64,000 nucleotides of DNA from Glycomyces paridis (GTDB lineage: Bacteria; Actinomycetota; Actinomycetes; Mycobacteriales; Micromonosporaceae): the NCBI RefSeq assembly GCF_004912155.1, contig NZ_STGX01000009.1, positions 119,578 to 183,577 of the forward strand, in the 5' to 3' direction. Shown piece after piece: positions 1 to 8,279 of the stretch; position 1 is the first letter of the stretch; every line of letters starts with the position of its first letter. The position numbers and the translations under genes are program-made. The notes beneath the pieces were generated by a model that saw only the letters and a program-made list of their open reading frames with translations, made no database searches and had not been told where the DNA came from.

Positions 1-20
1 TGCCCGCGGTCGGCAACGGC

Positions 21-1238
21 GTGGACGCCCAGAGCGCCCAGCCCGTCGACCCCTTCGCGGGCCAGGCCGCCACCACCGTCGGCTACGTCGAGACCCCCGT
101 CCGCCGCGACCGGCCGCTCTTCCAGTTCATCTGGGAGGGCATCCTGCTGCTGCTCACCTTGAACGCGCTGTTCTTCGCGTACCAGAGCAGGGACGCAGTT
201 TTCGGCGGCGAGGCGACGATGGAAACGCTCGACGCGCATCTGATGACCATCGCTTCACTGGTGCTCATCGCTTCGGGCTTCGGCCTGTCGCTGCGCCTCG
301 GCGCCGTCAACCTCGCCGTTCCCGCCCTGCCGGCACTCGTCGTGACCATGTCCCCGGTGTTCGTCGGGGACAACCCGCTCGTCGGCCTCGCCCTCACCGC
401 GGGGGCCGTCGCGGTGCTCGCCATCCTCTTCACCGTTCTGACGGCGCTCTTCCGCCTGCCGGCCTGGATCGCCGGCCTCGCGACGCTGCTGGTGGTCGGC
501 GCCTCGTACCCTGCGGTGATCGAGCTGGCGCAGCGGATGGGCGCCCCCGACCAGGCCACGACCTGGACGAACCCGGGGGAGCTGTGGCTGTTCGTCGGCG
601 CCGTCGCGATCTCGGTGGCAGGCGGGCTCATCGGGCTGCTCCCGTCGGTGCGCGATCGGTTCAGCGCGGTCAAGTCGGCCGTGGAGGGCACCGGCCCCAG
701 GAACGCCGCCTCGGTGTTCACGCTGTTGGGCGGCACCTTCTTGTCGCTCATGCTCGGTGCCCTCGCGGGTTTCGTGCCCGTGGTGTTCGGTTCCGGTGTG
801 CAGCCGACCTCGGAGTGGCTGCTGCTCGGCTCCTTCTCGGTGAGCACCGTCGCCACCGTGATGCTGAGCCCGGTCGCGCTCATCGTGGTGTTCCTGGCGG
901 GCACGAGCCCGTGGGGTCGCCGCGGCGGCGTCTTCGGCACGTCGCTTGCGGCCGTTACCGTGTGGGCCCTGATCATGCTGTGGCCGACCTTCGAAGCGCC
1001 GGCGTCCAACCCGGCGCTGATCGAGGAGCTCACGGGCGTGCTGTACGTGGGTCTGCTTCTGCTCGGACTCACGGTGTCCTACGGCCTTGACCGACTGGGC
1101 GAACCCAAGGAGGTCCCCGAGCCCGAGACGCCGGTGTTCAACGGCGAGATGCCCCCGTTCGACTCCCTGCAGGGCGGCGTCAACGACAGCGGCCTCTTCG
1201 AACCGACCCTCCCGCACGCGACCGGAGCGCCCCGCTGA
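21..1238 (+). CDS. Polytopic membrane protein, RbsC/BPD_transp_2-like permease (start may lie upstream)
   Basis: The product has about 405 residues and roughly nine or ten hydrophobic segments between residues 35 and 365. The stretch around residues 75-175 resembles the core of ribose/branched-chain type ABC permeases, which pack several helices around a Gly/Leu-rich repeat. I infer a permease subunit, but no ATPase or binding protein is visible because the left edge cuts the context. The GTG at 21 is only the first start in the window; the frame is open to base 1, so the N-terminus may be incomplete. The C-terminal 45 residues are acidic, Pro-rich and probably cytoplasmic. Confidence 0.6.
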   Translation: MDAQSAQPVDPFAGQAATTVGYVETPVRRDRPLFQFIWEGILLLLTLNALFFAYQSRDAVFGGEATMETLDAHLMTIASLVLIASGFGLSLRLGAVNLAVPALPALVVTMSPVFVGDNPLVGLALTAGAVAVLAILFTVLTALFRLPAWIAGLATLLVVGASYPAVIELAQRMGAPDQATTWTNPGELWLFVGAVAISVAGGLIGLLPSVRDRFSAVKSAVEGTGPRNAASVFTLLGGTFLSLMLGALAGFVPVVFGSGVQPTSEWLLLGSFSVSTVATVMLSPVALIVVFLAGTSPWGRRGGVFGTSLAAVTVWALIMLWPTFEAPASNPALIEELTGVLYVGLLLLGLTVSYGLDRLGEPKEVPEPETPVFNGEMPPFDSLQGGVNDSGLFEPTLPHATGAPR

Positions 1239-1264
1239 CGGGAGTCCGAACACGACGATCACAT

Positions 1265-1317
1265 GGATATGCGGCTGGGGCCGCGGGCCGAAGGCCCGCG
1301 GCCCCAGCCGCATATCC
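1265..1317. terminator. Perfect 25-bp hairpin downstream of the permease-like gene
   Basis: Bases 1265-1289 pair perfectly with 1293-1317 around a GAA loop, starting 27 bases after the stop codon at 1238. No T run follows, so this is either a GC-rich intrinsic terminator of actinomycete type or an mRNA 3'-end stabiliser. Both ends of the stem carry an AT-rich GGATAT segment. Confidence 0.75.
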
Positions 1318-1351
1318 GAACCGCCCCGAGCGAACCGACGACCACCCACCC

Positions 1352-1412
1352 TGTGGATAACTCTGCCCTATGCGAGCAGGCAATCTAAGCATCCTTCGCG
1401 AAGTTATCCACA
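1352..1412. promoter_or_regulatory. Pair of perfect DnaA boxes in opposite orientation
   Basis: TGTGGATAA lies at 1352-1360 and its reverse complement TTATCCACA at 1404-1412. Both match the strong DnaA-box consensus exactly. They face each other about 43 bp apart, next to an A/T-richer patch around 1430-1475. No dnaA or dnaN is nearby and only two boxes are visible, so this is not a typical oriC. It may titrate DnaA or serve as a DnaA-responsive site. Confidence 0.6.
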
Positions 1413-1695
1413 GGCGGGAAACTTTTGTTGCCGTGCCTTGGCGTACCGGGTTTAGTAGATATCAAAAAAGAAGGCCATCCGGTTGCGGCGGGAGGGCGGC
1501 GACAGAGGGGTTTCGCGAACGTCGCCATTCCACGAGCGGGCGCGGGAAGCCGCCCGCGCCCGGTCCCCGCCGCAGCCGCTCCTCCGCGGAGCGCGGGGCG
1601 GCCGGACCCGTACAGTCCGACCGCCCCGCAAGAACCGGACACCACGTCGAGCGAAAACGGAAGTAGGCCGATCGCCGCCGGTACAGAATCGGGGC
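1413..1695. other. Non-coding remainder of the gap before the acetyltransferase
   Basis: No convincing gene was found here. It starts with an AT-rich patch (about 1430-1475) and becomes very GC-rich and proline-codon-like. A TACAGAAT string at 1683-1690, just before the ATG at 1696, could be a -10 element giving a nearly leaderless transcript; no clear -35 is seen. Confidence 0.4.
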
Positions 1696-2118
1696 ATGAC
1701 CGAGCCCTACGCGCTGTTCGACCGACTGCCCACTCCCGAGGAGCATCGGCGCCTCGCCGAGGCGGTCGGTTGGGGCGAGGCGTTCGATTGGGACACGACG
1801 CCCGCCTCTTTGGACGGGTCCCTGGCGGGCGTGGTGGCCTTTGCGGGAGACGAGATCGTCGGGATGGGCCGGCTGGTCGGCGACGGCGCCAAGTACTTCT
1901 ACGTGCAGGACGTGGCGGTCCTGCCCGACCGGCAGGGGGCCGGGATCGGGGCCGCGGTGGTGCGTCGGCTGCTCGACCACATCGCGAGGACCGTGCCGTC
2001 GACCGCGTTCGTCGGGCTCTTCGCGACCGACGGTGCGGTGCCGCTCTACGAGCGGCACGGGTTCGGCCACGGGGACATGGCGGGGATGTTCCGCCTGGTC
2101 GAGCCGAACGAGCCCTGA
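1696..2118 (+). CDS. GNAT-family N-acetyltransferase
   Basis: This is a 140-residue single-domain protein of the Gcn5-related acetyltransferase fold, which moves an acetyl group from acetyl-CoA to an amine. The acetyl-CoA motif reads VLPDRQGAGIG at about residues 75-85, preceded by the strand YFYVQDVAV. The end matches the usual GNAT closing segment with an LYERHGF motif near residue 118. The ATG at 1696 is chosen because everything upstream in the frame is low-complexity Arg/Pro. The substrate cannot be told. Its neighbour, the DeoR gene, is convergent, so the two are probably unrelated. Confidence 0.85.
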   Translation: MTEPYALFDRLPTPEEHRRLAEAVGWGEAFDWDTTPASLDGSLAGVVAFAGDEIVGMGRLVGDGAKYFYVQDVAVLPDRQGAGIGAAVVRRLLDHIARTVPSTAFVGLFATDGAVPLYERHGFGHGDMAGMFRLVEPNEP

Positions 2119-2183
2119 CCGACCGAATCGGTTGGGGAGAGCGAGCGCCAACGGGCCGTGTCGTGTTTCGGCCGGCCGTTTCC

Positions 2184-2303
2184 GGGCCGTGGGGCGGGTC
2201 TGGTCGCGCGGTTCTTGGGCCCGTGGGGCGGGTTCGGTCGGACGACCGGGCCTGCGGGGGCGGCTGGATCAGATGACCGGGCCCGCTGGGCGGGGTGGTT
2301 GGA
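2184..2303. repeat. Degenerate direct repeats of about 31-33 bp
   Basis: Two near-identical units, GGGCCGTGGGGCGGGTCTGG at about 2184 and a copy at about 2217, are followed by a second pair starting GACGACCGGGCC (2241) and GATGACCGGGCC (2272). They fill the space between the convergent GNAT and DeoR genes, where no clear terminator is seen. Confidence 0.5.
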
Positions 2304-2317
2304 CGCCCGCAGGCGGA

Positions 2318-3103
2318 TCAGACGACGATGACTCGGATGCCGGCTTCTTCGAAGCCGCGCAGTTGTTCGGGTGGGGCGTTGCCGTCGGTCACGAGGGTGT
2401 GGACGCGGTCGGTGGGGCAGATGCGGGCGAAGGCGTGGCCGCCGATCTTGGAGCCGTCGGCGATGACGACGACCTTGCGGGCGCGGGCGGCCATGAGGGC
2501 GTTTATGGCCGCTTCGCCTTCGTGGTGGCTGGTCGCGCCGAGTTTCATGTCGATCGCGTCGACGCCGAGGAAGGCGATGTCGAGGGTGATCTCGCGCAGG
2601 ATCGGGGCGGCCAGGGGGCCGATGAGCTCGTAGGACTGGGGGCGGACCACGCCGCCGACGACCACGACCTTCAGGTGCGGGCGCACGATGAGCTCGTTGG
2701 CGATGTTCAGGGCGTTGGTGACGATGGTGAGCCCGGTGGAGCCGGGGGTCGCCACGAGGTCGGTGCGCATCGCCAGCGACCGCGCCACCTCGGTGATGGT
2801 GGTGCCGCCGTTGAGCGCGATCACCTGGCCCGCACTGACCAGACCCGCTGCGGCCGTGCCGATCCGGTGCTTCTCCTCGACGTGGCGCGCGGTCTTGTAG
2901 CGCAGCGGCAGGTCGTAGGAGATACCGCCGGCGACGGCGCCGCCGCGGGTGCGGGTGATCATTTGCTGCTGGGAGAGCTGGTCGAAGTCGCGCCGGATCG
3001 TGGCCTGGGAGACGCCGAGGCGCTCGGCGGCCTCCTCCACGGTGATGCGTCCGGTCTCTGCGAGGATCTCCAGCAGGGTGTTCCACCGGGCATAGCGGTC
3101 CAC
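2318..3103 (-). CDS. DeoR-family transcriptional regulator
   Basis: The product has 261 residues. A DeoR-type winged helix-turn-helix occupies roughly residues 1-55 (ITVEEAAERLGVSQATIRRD is the recognition part). The rest is a DeoRC sensor domain of the sugar-phosphate-isomerase fold with its GGTT loop (NGGTTITEVARSL). Family members are usually released from DNA by phosphorylated sugars. GTG at 3103 is chosen because GAGGAG stands six bases before it; a longer frame reaching 3181 would cover the divergent promoter. It is divergent from nagA, so I infer control of amino-sugar catabolism (AgaR-like), with an N-acetylglucosamine phosphate as a likely effector. Confidence 0.85.
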   Translation of the reverse strand: MDRYARWNTLLEILAETGRITVEEAAERLGVSQATIRRDFDQLSQQQMITRTRGGAVAGGISYDLPLRYKTARHVEEKHRIGTAAAGLVSAGQVIALNGGTTITEVARSLAMRTDLVATPGSTGLTIVTNALNIANELIVRPHLKVVVVGGVVRPQSYELIGPLAAPILREITLDIAFLGVDAIDMKLGATSHHEGEAAINALMAARARKVVVIADGSKIGGHAFARICPTDRVHTLVTDGNAPPEQLRGFEEAGIRVIVV

Positions 3104-3143
3104 GTCGCTCCTCGGGTCGGGATCGCGCGGTGTGCACGATAGT

Positions 3144-3193
3144 GTTCGAACTACGTCTGTCGGCGCTCGAACGGTGCTCAAGTCATGTTCGCG
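3144..3193. promoter_or_regulatory. Candidate operator between the DeoR gene and nagA
   Basis: A perfect palindrome GTTCGAAC (3144-3151), a near copy GCTCGAAC (3165-3172) and a half-like TGTTCGCG (3186-3193) lie at 21-bp spacing in the divergent intergenic region. Helical-turn spacing of related octamers fits DeoR operators, which often bind several repeats. The site is inferred. Confidence 0.4.
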
Positions 3194-3259
3194 CGCTCAT
3201 TGACATTCTGCCGCACCGGGGTGGCCTCGCGCACCCCGGATCGAATGGAAGGAGCGCCG

Positions 3260-4390
3260 GTGGACGGCGTCATGCTCCCGGCCGTGGGCCGGATCGTCAC
3301 CCCCGACGGCGTGGTCAACGGGACCCTCATCGTCGAAGGCGACCGGTTCGAAGGGGTCCTCGAACGCGAGGGCGCGCCCACCGGCTGGGTCCTGCCCGGT
3401 TTCGTCGACGTGCACTGCCACGGCGGCGGCGGGTTCTCGCTCGCGAACGGCGACCCCGACTCGGCCCGCGGGGCCGCGGCCTTCCACGCCGCGAAGGGCA
3501 CCACGACCCTCGTTGCCTCCTTGGTCTCCTCGACCCACGAATTCCTCCTCGGCGCCACCCGTGCGCTGCGGCCGCTGGTCGCGGACGGGACGCTCGCGGG
3601 CGTCCACTACGAGGGCCCCTACATCTCGGCGGCGAAGTGCGGCGCCCACGTGGTCGAGGTGCTGCGCGACCCCGACATCGCCGAGCTGACCGAGCTCATC
3701 GAGGCCGGCCGTCTCGACGACGGGCGCGGCGCGGTGAAGATGGTGACCGTCGCGCCCGAGCTCGACGGGGCCCTGGCGGCGATCGAGTTCCTCGACCAGC
3801 GCGGGGTGGTGCCCGCGATCGGGCACACGAACGCGAGCTACGAGCAGACGGCGGCGGGCATCGACGCGGGCGCGCAGGCGGCGACGCACCTGTTCAACGC
3901 CATGCGCGCCTTCAACCACCGCGAGCCCGGCCCGATCCCGGCGCTGCTGGACGACGAGCGGATCTTCTCCGAGATCGTCGCCGACCCGGTCCACCTGCAC
4001 CCGGGCACGATGCGGTTCGCGTTCGACACGTCGCTGCCGGCCTGGACGCTGCTGGTCTCGGACGCGATGGATGCCGCGGGCCTGGCCGACGGCACGTACA
4101 TGCTGGGCCGCCACGAGGTCGAGGTCTTGGACGGGGTGGCGACGGTGGCGGGGACCGACGTCATCGCCGGGTCCACGATCACGCTCTTGGACGCCTTCCG
4201 CAACGCGGTGCGCCTGGCGGGGCAGTCGGTGGAGGCGGCCTCGCAGATGGCCTCGGCGACGCCCGCGGAGCTGCTGGGTCTGCACGAGGTCGGCGCGATC
4301 GAGACGGGGAAGTTCGCCGACGCCGTGGTCCTCGACGACGACCTCAACCTGGTGTCGGTCATGCGCCGCGGCGCCTGGCTCGCGCTCTGA
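3260..4390 (+). CDS. nagA: N-acetylglucosamine-6-phosphate deacetylase
   Basis: NagA removes the acetyl group from GlcNAc-6-phosphate to give glucosamine-6-phosphate in the cytoplasm, which commits the sugar to glycolysis or wall recycling. The 376-residue amidohydrolase shows the family motifs: H52-C-H54 in VHCHGGGG, metal ligand Glu118 in HYEGP, His189 in GHTNA, His210 in THLFNAM and catalytic Asp268 in LVSDAMDAAG. GTG at 3260 is preferred because GGAAGGAG ends five bases before it; an ATG at 3245 is a weaker option. It is transcribed away from the DeoR gene, which probably controls it. Confidence 0.95.
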   Translation: MDGVMLPAVGRIVTPDGVVNGTLIVEGDRFEGVLEREGAPTGWVLPGFVDVHCHGGGGFSLANGDPDSARGAAAFHAAKGTTTLVASLVSSTHEFLLGATRALRPLVADGTLAGVHYEGPYISAAKCGAHVVEVLRDPDIAELTELIEAGRLDDGRGAVKMVTVAPELDGALAAIEFLDQRGVVPAIGHTNASYEQTAAGIDAGAQAATHLFNAMRAFNHREPGPIPALLDDERIFSEIVADPVHLHPGTMRFAFDTSLPAWTLLVSDAMDAAGLADGTYMLGRHEVEVLDGVATVAGTDVIAGSTITLLDAFRNAVRLAGQSVEAASQMASATPAELLGLHEVGAIETGKFADAVVLDDDLNLVSVMRRGAWLAL

Positions 4391-4539
4391 GTCGGCGCCT
4401 TAGGAGCGGTTGCGCTGTCGGAGCGGCTGTCCGGTCGGAGTCGGCCGCTTCGGTGTCGCACGGCGGTTGCGCCTCGGCGGTTCCGAGGGCGGTGTGGGTC
4501 CGAACGGGCCGGTGATCGCTGCGCCGCTTGGCAACGTGC

Positions 4540-4573
4540 AAGGGCCCGCAGTCCGTGAGGACTGCGGGCCCTT
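4540..4573. terminator. Terminator shared by nagA and the convergent DUF4190 gene
   Basis: A 15-bp perfect stem (4540-4554 with 4559-4573) has a GTGA loop. A short T run on the + strand and an A run before the stem let it work in both directions. Confidence 0.8.
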
Positions 4574-4615
4574 TCGCTGTTCCGGTTGGAGGGCCGGCGA
4601 AGCGGCGCTCGCCCG

Positions 4616-5212
4616 TTAGAGGAACGGCGCGGCGTCGTAGGTCATGGAGCCGGCTCCGGCGCCGATGATGATCCAGATGAGGCAGAACGTGAAGAAGGAG
4701 AGGATGCCGAGGACGAGGCCGGTGATGGCGATGCCCTTGTTGGTGGCCTGCCCCTTGTTCGCGCGGCTCCAGCCGATGGCGCCGAAGACGATCGCGAGGA
4801 CGCCGAGCGGCCAGGTGAACCAGTTGAGGCCGGGTATGAACGAGGTGACGACCGCGATGATGCCGCAGACGAGGGCCGCGGTGCCGAGGCCGTTGCGCGG
4901 CTGCTGGCCTTGGATCGGTCCGTCGCCGTTGTAGGGCGGCGGCGGTGGCGGGGGCGGCGGGACGGCGCCGCCGGAGTAGGGGTCGAAGCCGCCGCCGACG
5001 GGTGGTGGCGGGTAGGAGGGCGGCGGGTTCGCGGGCGAGGGCGGCGGGAACTGCGGCGTGCCTTCGGGCGCGGGGTCGGGCAGGGAGCCGGACGCGTTCT
5101 CGGCGGAGGGGGAGGAGGGGTTCCAGCCGCCCGCGGCCGGGTCGCCGCCGGGCGGGTCCGGTTCGGACCGCTCGGGTTCGGGCGGGTCGGGGACCGGCGG
5201 ATACGTGGTCAT
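4616..5212 (-). CDS. DUF4190-type membrane protein with proline-rich N-terminus
   Basis: The 198-residue protein starts with about 115 residues of Pro/Gly/Glu-rich, probably disordered cytoplasmic sequence. It then has a C-terminal pair of long hydrophobic segments (about 120-160 and 168-195) linked by a short basic loop with WSRANKGQAT. This layout is typical of DUF4190 proteins of actinobacteria, whose function is unknown. ATG at 5212 is chosen for the GGAGG just upstream; a longer frame to 5272 lacks this. It ends at the shared hairpin facing nagA. Confidence 0.75.
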   Translation of the reverse strand: MTTYPPVPDPPEPERSEPDPPGGDPAAGGWNPSSPSAENASGSLPDPAPEGTPQFPPPSPANPPPSYPPPPVGGGFDPYSGGAVPPPPPPPPPYNGDGPIQGQQPRNGLGTAALVCGIIAVVTSFIPGLNWFTWPLGVLAIVFGAIGWSRANKGQATNKGIAITGLVLGILSFFTFCLIWIIIGAGAGSMTYDAAPFL

Positions 5213-5717
5213 GGTGACCTCCTCGTGTCTCGGCGCCGCTGGTCGCGGGCTCGCGGCGCCGCTGCCCCGCAAGGTAGTCCGATCTCGTGGGCGATGTGCC
5301 GAATCAGGGGAAACAGCGGCACCGAAGCGACACTCGCGTCACCGGTTCGAGAACTCTCCTCGGTTTTTTGCGGTTAGGGGTTTACTACCCGTCAGTACGC
5401 GAGTAGAAATGAGTTACGGATCCGGACGGACTTCCCGAGGACACGGTCCTCGCAGATCAGAAGGATTCGCGCACAGCCGCCGAGTACCCACGTGCGACCT
5501 TTGCCGTCGGGAGGCACAGCGGGTCCAGCACCTAGGAGCAGGACACCGCTATACAAGACTTCACGCTTGGTAACTCGGTTGGATGTGGAGCTAGTTGCGA
5601 GCGGCCCAGTCGAGGCAGTAACCGACTGGGCCGTATCGTTGCCCGCCGCAGGCCCCTGCGGCCCCTGTGTCCGAACTGACTGGGAATGCTCGGCGGCGGC
5701 TGCAAGAATGGGCCTCG
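5213..5717. other. 505-bp gap without a clear gene; one hairpin
   Basis: No open frame here has convincing coding character on either strand and no tRNA fold was recognised. The part from about 5340 to 5590 is less GC-rich than its surroundings and could hold promoters for both divergent genes or a small RNA. An 11-bp perfect stem (5602-5612 with 5623-5633) lies about 85 bp before the RDD gene. Confidence 0.4.
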
Positions 5718-6605
5718 ATGAGCACGATCGCACCGGGCTGGTACCCGGACCCCGCCGACCCGGCCACCCAACGCTACTGGGACGGCGGCGCCTGGATCGG
5801 CAAGCCCGTCCCCGCCGGTGCCGAACCCCCCGCCGAACCCGAGCCGCTCGAACCCGAACCGCTCCCCGAGTCCCCTTCGGACCCCGCGGTGCAGACCCTG
5901 CCGCGCGACCCCCGCTACGGCGACGGCCCGCCGCCGCGCGTCATCCAGCGCACGCCCGGCGCCGTCCAGCCCCTCGACACGGTCCCCATCCGGTCCCTGG
6001 GCGTCACCATCGGCTGGATCTCCCGCCCCGACGTGAGCCGCATCCTCGGCGGCCGCGTCCTCGCCCACCCCGGCCAGCGCTTCGTCGCGCGGATCGTGGA
6101 CGTGGTGTGCATGTTGGCGCTCAACGCCGTGGTGAACGGCTATTTCCTGTACCTGTTCGTGAACGAGTCGCTGCTGCCGTACTTCTCCGACGTGCTGGCG
6201 GCGGGGGAGGGCGGGGCGCAGGACGTGGCGGTGCCCTCGGCGTTCAACGAGCAGTTGACGGTGGTGCTGCTCATCGCGTTGGGCCTGTGGTTCGCGTACG
6301 AGGTGCCGGCGACGTTGAACACGGGGCAGACGCTCGGCAAGCGGCTCATGGGGATCAAGGTGGTGTCGCTGGCGCCGGTGGCGTTGGGCTGGGGGCGGCT
6401 GCTGCTGCGGTGGGCGTATGCGGCGCTGCCGTTGATCTGCTTCCCGTTCGGCGCGGTGCTGTGGATCCTGGACGGGATATGGTGCATTCGAGACCAGCCG
6501 TTCCGCCAGTGCCTGCACGACAAATCCCCCGGCACGGCCGTCGTCGACGCGAGTTCGGTCGACGCGGGCACTGCGGAGGCGCACCCTGATAAGGAGTCCT
6601 CATGA
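5718..6605 (+). CDS. RDD-family membrane protein with N-terminal DUF2510 motif
   Basis: The 295-residue protein begins with a DUF2510 signature, PGWYPDPADP...RYWDGGAW (residues about 6-25). A Pro/Glu-rich linker follows, then an RDD domain with RFVARIVDVV near residue 120 and several membrane segments. RDD proteins are small transport or sorting proteins of mostly unknown role. The ATG at 5718 places DUF2510 at the extreme N-terminus, as is usual; a frame extending to 5667 is less likely. Its stop overlaps the start of the aminotransferase gene by ATGA, so the two are translationally coupled. Confidence 0.8.
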   Translation: MSTIAPGWYPDPADPATQRYWDGGAWIGKPVPAGAEPPAEPEPLEPEPLPESPSDPAVQTLPRDPRYGDGPPPRVIQRTPGAVQPLDTVPIRSLGVTIGWISRPDVSRILGGRVLAHPGQRFVARIVDVVCMLALNAVVNGYFLYLFVNESLLPYFSDVLAAGEGGAQDVAVPSAFNEQLTVVLLIALGLWFAYEVPATLNTGQTLGKRLMGIKVVSLAPVALGWGRLLLRWAYAALPLICFPFGAVLWILDGIWCIRDQPFRQCLHDKSPGTAVVDASSVDAGTAEAHPDKESS

Positions 6606-7663
6606 CCAAGCCGATCCGCGACGAGCTGCGGCAGATCCCGCTGTACGTCCCCGGCAAGGCGATCCCGGACGCCGTCAAGCTCTCCAGCAACGAGGTCCCA
6701 TACGGGCCGCTGCCGGGGGTGGCCGAGGCGATCGCCTCGGCGGCGGGCGACGTCCACCGCTATCCCGACCTCGCGGTCGTCGCGTTGCGCGACGCCCTCT
6801 CCCGGCGCCTCGGCGTCGATGCCGACCGTCTCGTGACCGGGACGGGTTCGGTGGCCCTCATCGGGCACCTGCTCCAGGCGATCGGCGGGCCGGGGGGCGA
6901 GGTCGTCTATTCGTGGCGCTCGTTCGAGGCGTATCCGATCGCGGCGACGGTGGCGGGGCTGCGGAGTGTGCGGGTGCCGAACACGGCCGACCACCGCCAC
7001 GACGTGGAGGCGCTCATCGCCGCGGTGGGCCCGGACACGCGGGCGCTGATCGTGTGCAGTCCGAACAATCCGACGGGGCCGGCGGTGACGGCCGCGGAGC
7101 TCGACCGGATCTTTGAAGCCGTGGACGAGTCGGTGCTCGTGGTCGTCGACGAGGCGTACCGGGAGTTCGTGACCGATCCGGATTGTCCGGACGCGGTGGA
7201 GCGGTACGGGGACCGGCCGAACGCGGTGGTGTTCCGGACGTTCTCGAAGGCGTGGGGCCTGGCGGGGCTGCGCGTGGGCTACATGGTCGCGGCGCCGGAG
7301 GTGGCCGAGGCGGTGCGGCGGTGCGTGATCCCGTTCGCGGTCAACGGTGTCGCGCAGGCGGCGGCGTTGGCGGCGCTCGATGCGGAGGGGGAGATGCGGC
7401 GCCGTGTGGCGCTGGTGGCCTCCGAGCGGAAGCGGACGGTGATGGCGGCGCGGGAGCTGGTGCCGGAGGTGCCGGATTCGGAGGCGAACTTCTTCTGGCT
7501 GCCGCTGGGGGACCGGACGGTCGAGTTCGCGGCGCACTGCGAGGGGCTGGGGCTGCTGGTGCGGCCGTTCGCCGGTGACGGGGTGCGGGTGACGATCGGT
7601 CTGCCCGAGGAGAACGACGCGGTGCTGGAGGCGTTGCGGCGCTTCGTGGAGGCGGGCCGCTGA
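6602..7663 (+). CDS. hisC: HisC/Pat-type PLP aminotransferase
   Basis: This 353-residue fold-type I aminotransferase belongs to the histidinol-phosphate/aromatic family (HisC2 or Pat). Seen: SPNNPTG around residue 158, DEAYREF around 183, and the PLP lysine Lys216 in TFSKAWGLAGLR, followed by RVGY. Known members convert histidinol phosphate or aromatic keto acids. No his or aro genes surround it, so Pat-like aromatic transamination is as likely as histidine synthesis. It overlaps the RDD gene by four bases and ends at a strong hairpin. Confidence 0.88.
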   Translation: MTKPIRDELRQIPLYVPGKAIPDAVKLSSNEVPYGPLPGVAEAIASAAGDVHRYPDLAVVALRDALSRRLGVDADRLVTGTGSVALIGHLLQAIGGPGGEVVYSWRSFEAYPIAATVAGLRSVRVPNTADHRHDVEALIAAVGPDTRALIVCSPNNPTGPAVTAAELDRIFEAVDESVLVVVDEAYREFVTDPDCPDAVERYGDRPNAVVFRTFSKAWGLAGLRVGYMVAAPEVAEAVRRCVIPFAVNGVAQAAALAALDAEGEMRRRVALVASERKRTVMAARELVPEVPDSEANFFWLPLGDRTVEFAAHCEGLGLLVRPFAGDGVRVTIGLPEENDAVLEALRRFVEAGR

Positions 7664-7676
7664 GGTAGTGCTCGAG

Positions 7677-7703
7677 GGTCCGGGCGCCGTGGGCGCCCGG
7701 GCC
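7677..7703. terminator. Hairpin between the aminotransferase and XRE genes
   Basis: A 12-bp stem (7677-7688 with 7692-7703, one G-T pair) has a GTG loop and is followed by TTATTT on the + strand. It directly abuts the stop codon of the convergent XRE gene and probably serves both. Confidence 0.8.
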
Positions 7704-8051
7704 TTATTTCGCGGCGCGCTCGTTCTCGGAGCAGAAGGCCTCGTACATCTCGGCGAGGGTCTGCTTCTGCTTGGAGGTGAGTTCGCGGTCGGTGGCGATC
7801 GCCAGGGGCGTCGCGGAGCCGTTCTCGGGGGTGAACCCGGCGCGGAGGTACATGATCGGGGTGGTCATCCGCAGGGCGAGTGCGAGCTGGCGCAGGACGG
7901 CGCCGCTGGGGCGGCGGACGCCGCGTTCGCCCTGGAGGTAGGGGTTGGAGACCCCGGCGGAGTCGGAGAGCTCGCGGAACGAGACGTGGGCGCGTTTGCG
8001 CACGTCCCGGACGAATGAGCTGAAGTCGCGATCTGTCACCCGCGTCACCAT
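7704..8051 (-). CDS. XRE-family helix-turn-helix regulator
   Basis: The 115-residue protein has a Cro/CI-type HTH at about residues 10-65 (RKRAHVSFRELSDSAGVSNP is the core, then PSGAVLRQLALAL). A short polar tail with KQKQTLAEMYEAFCSE could mediate dimers. It is divergent from the fhaA operon by about 230 bp, so it may regulate that operon or itself; this is inference. The start is uncertain: ATG 8051 and GTGs at 8048 and 8039 are in frame and none has a strong ribosome site. Confidence 0.8.
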   Translation of the reverse strand: MVTRVTDRDFSSFVRDVRKRAHVSFRELSDSAGVSNPYLQGERGVRRPSGAVLRQLALALRMTTPIMYLRAGFTPENGSATPLAIATDRELTSKQKQTLAEMYEAFCSENERAAK

Positions 8052-8279
8052 ACGCGCCTTCGCCCGGGTCCGCCACCCGCCCCTGCCTGGGGGTCCCGGT
8101 ATTCGGTACCACCAGCCGACACGGCCCTCACCCGATCAGAGGAGGCGAATCGGACTCGCGGAAGGGTTGCGTCTCAACCGCTCGCCGTCGCGTGAAGCCA
8201 GCCGATACCATCGGAGGTCGACGCGGCTATTTCGGGATGCGTCGCCGTTTCGGTTGACGTCAGACGAGGAGGAGAACCG

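Noticed and set aside
1239-1695. Chromosomal oriC
   Set aside because: Only two DnaA boxes are seen, with no dnaA, dnaN or gyr genes. An actinomycete origin has many boxes.
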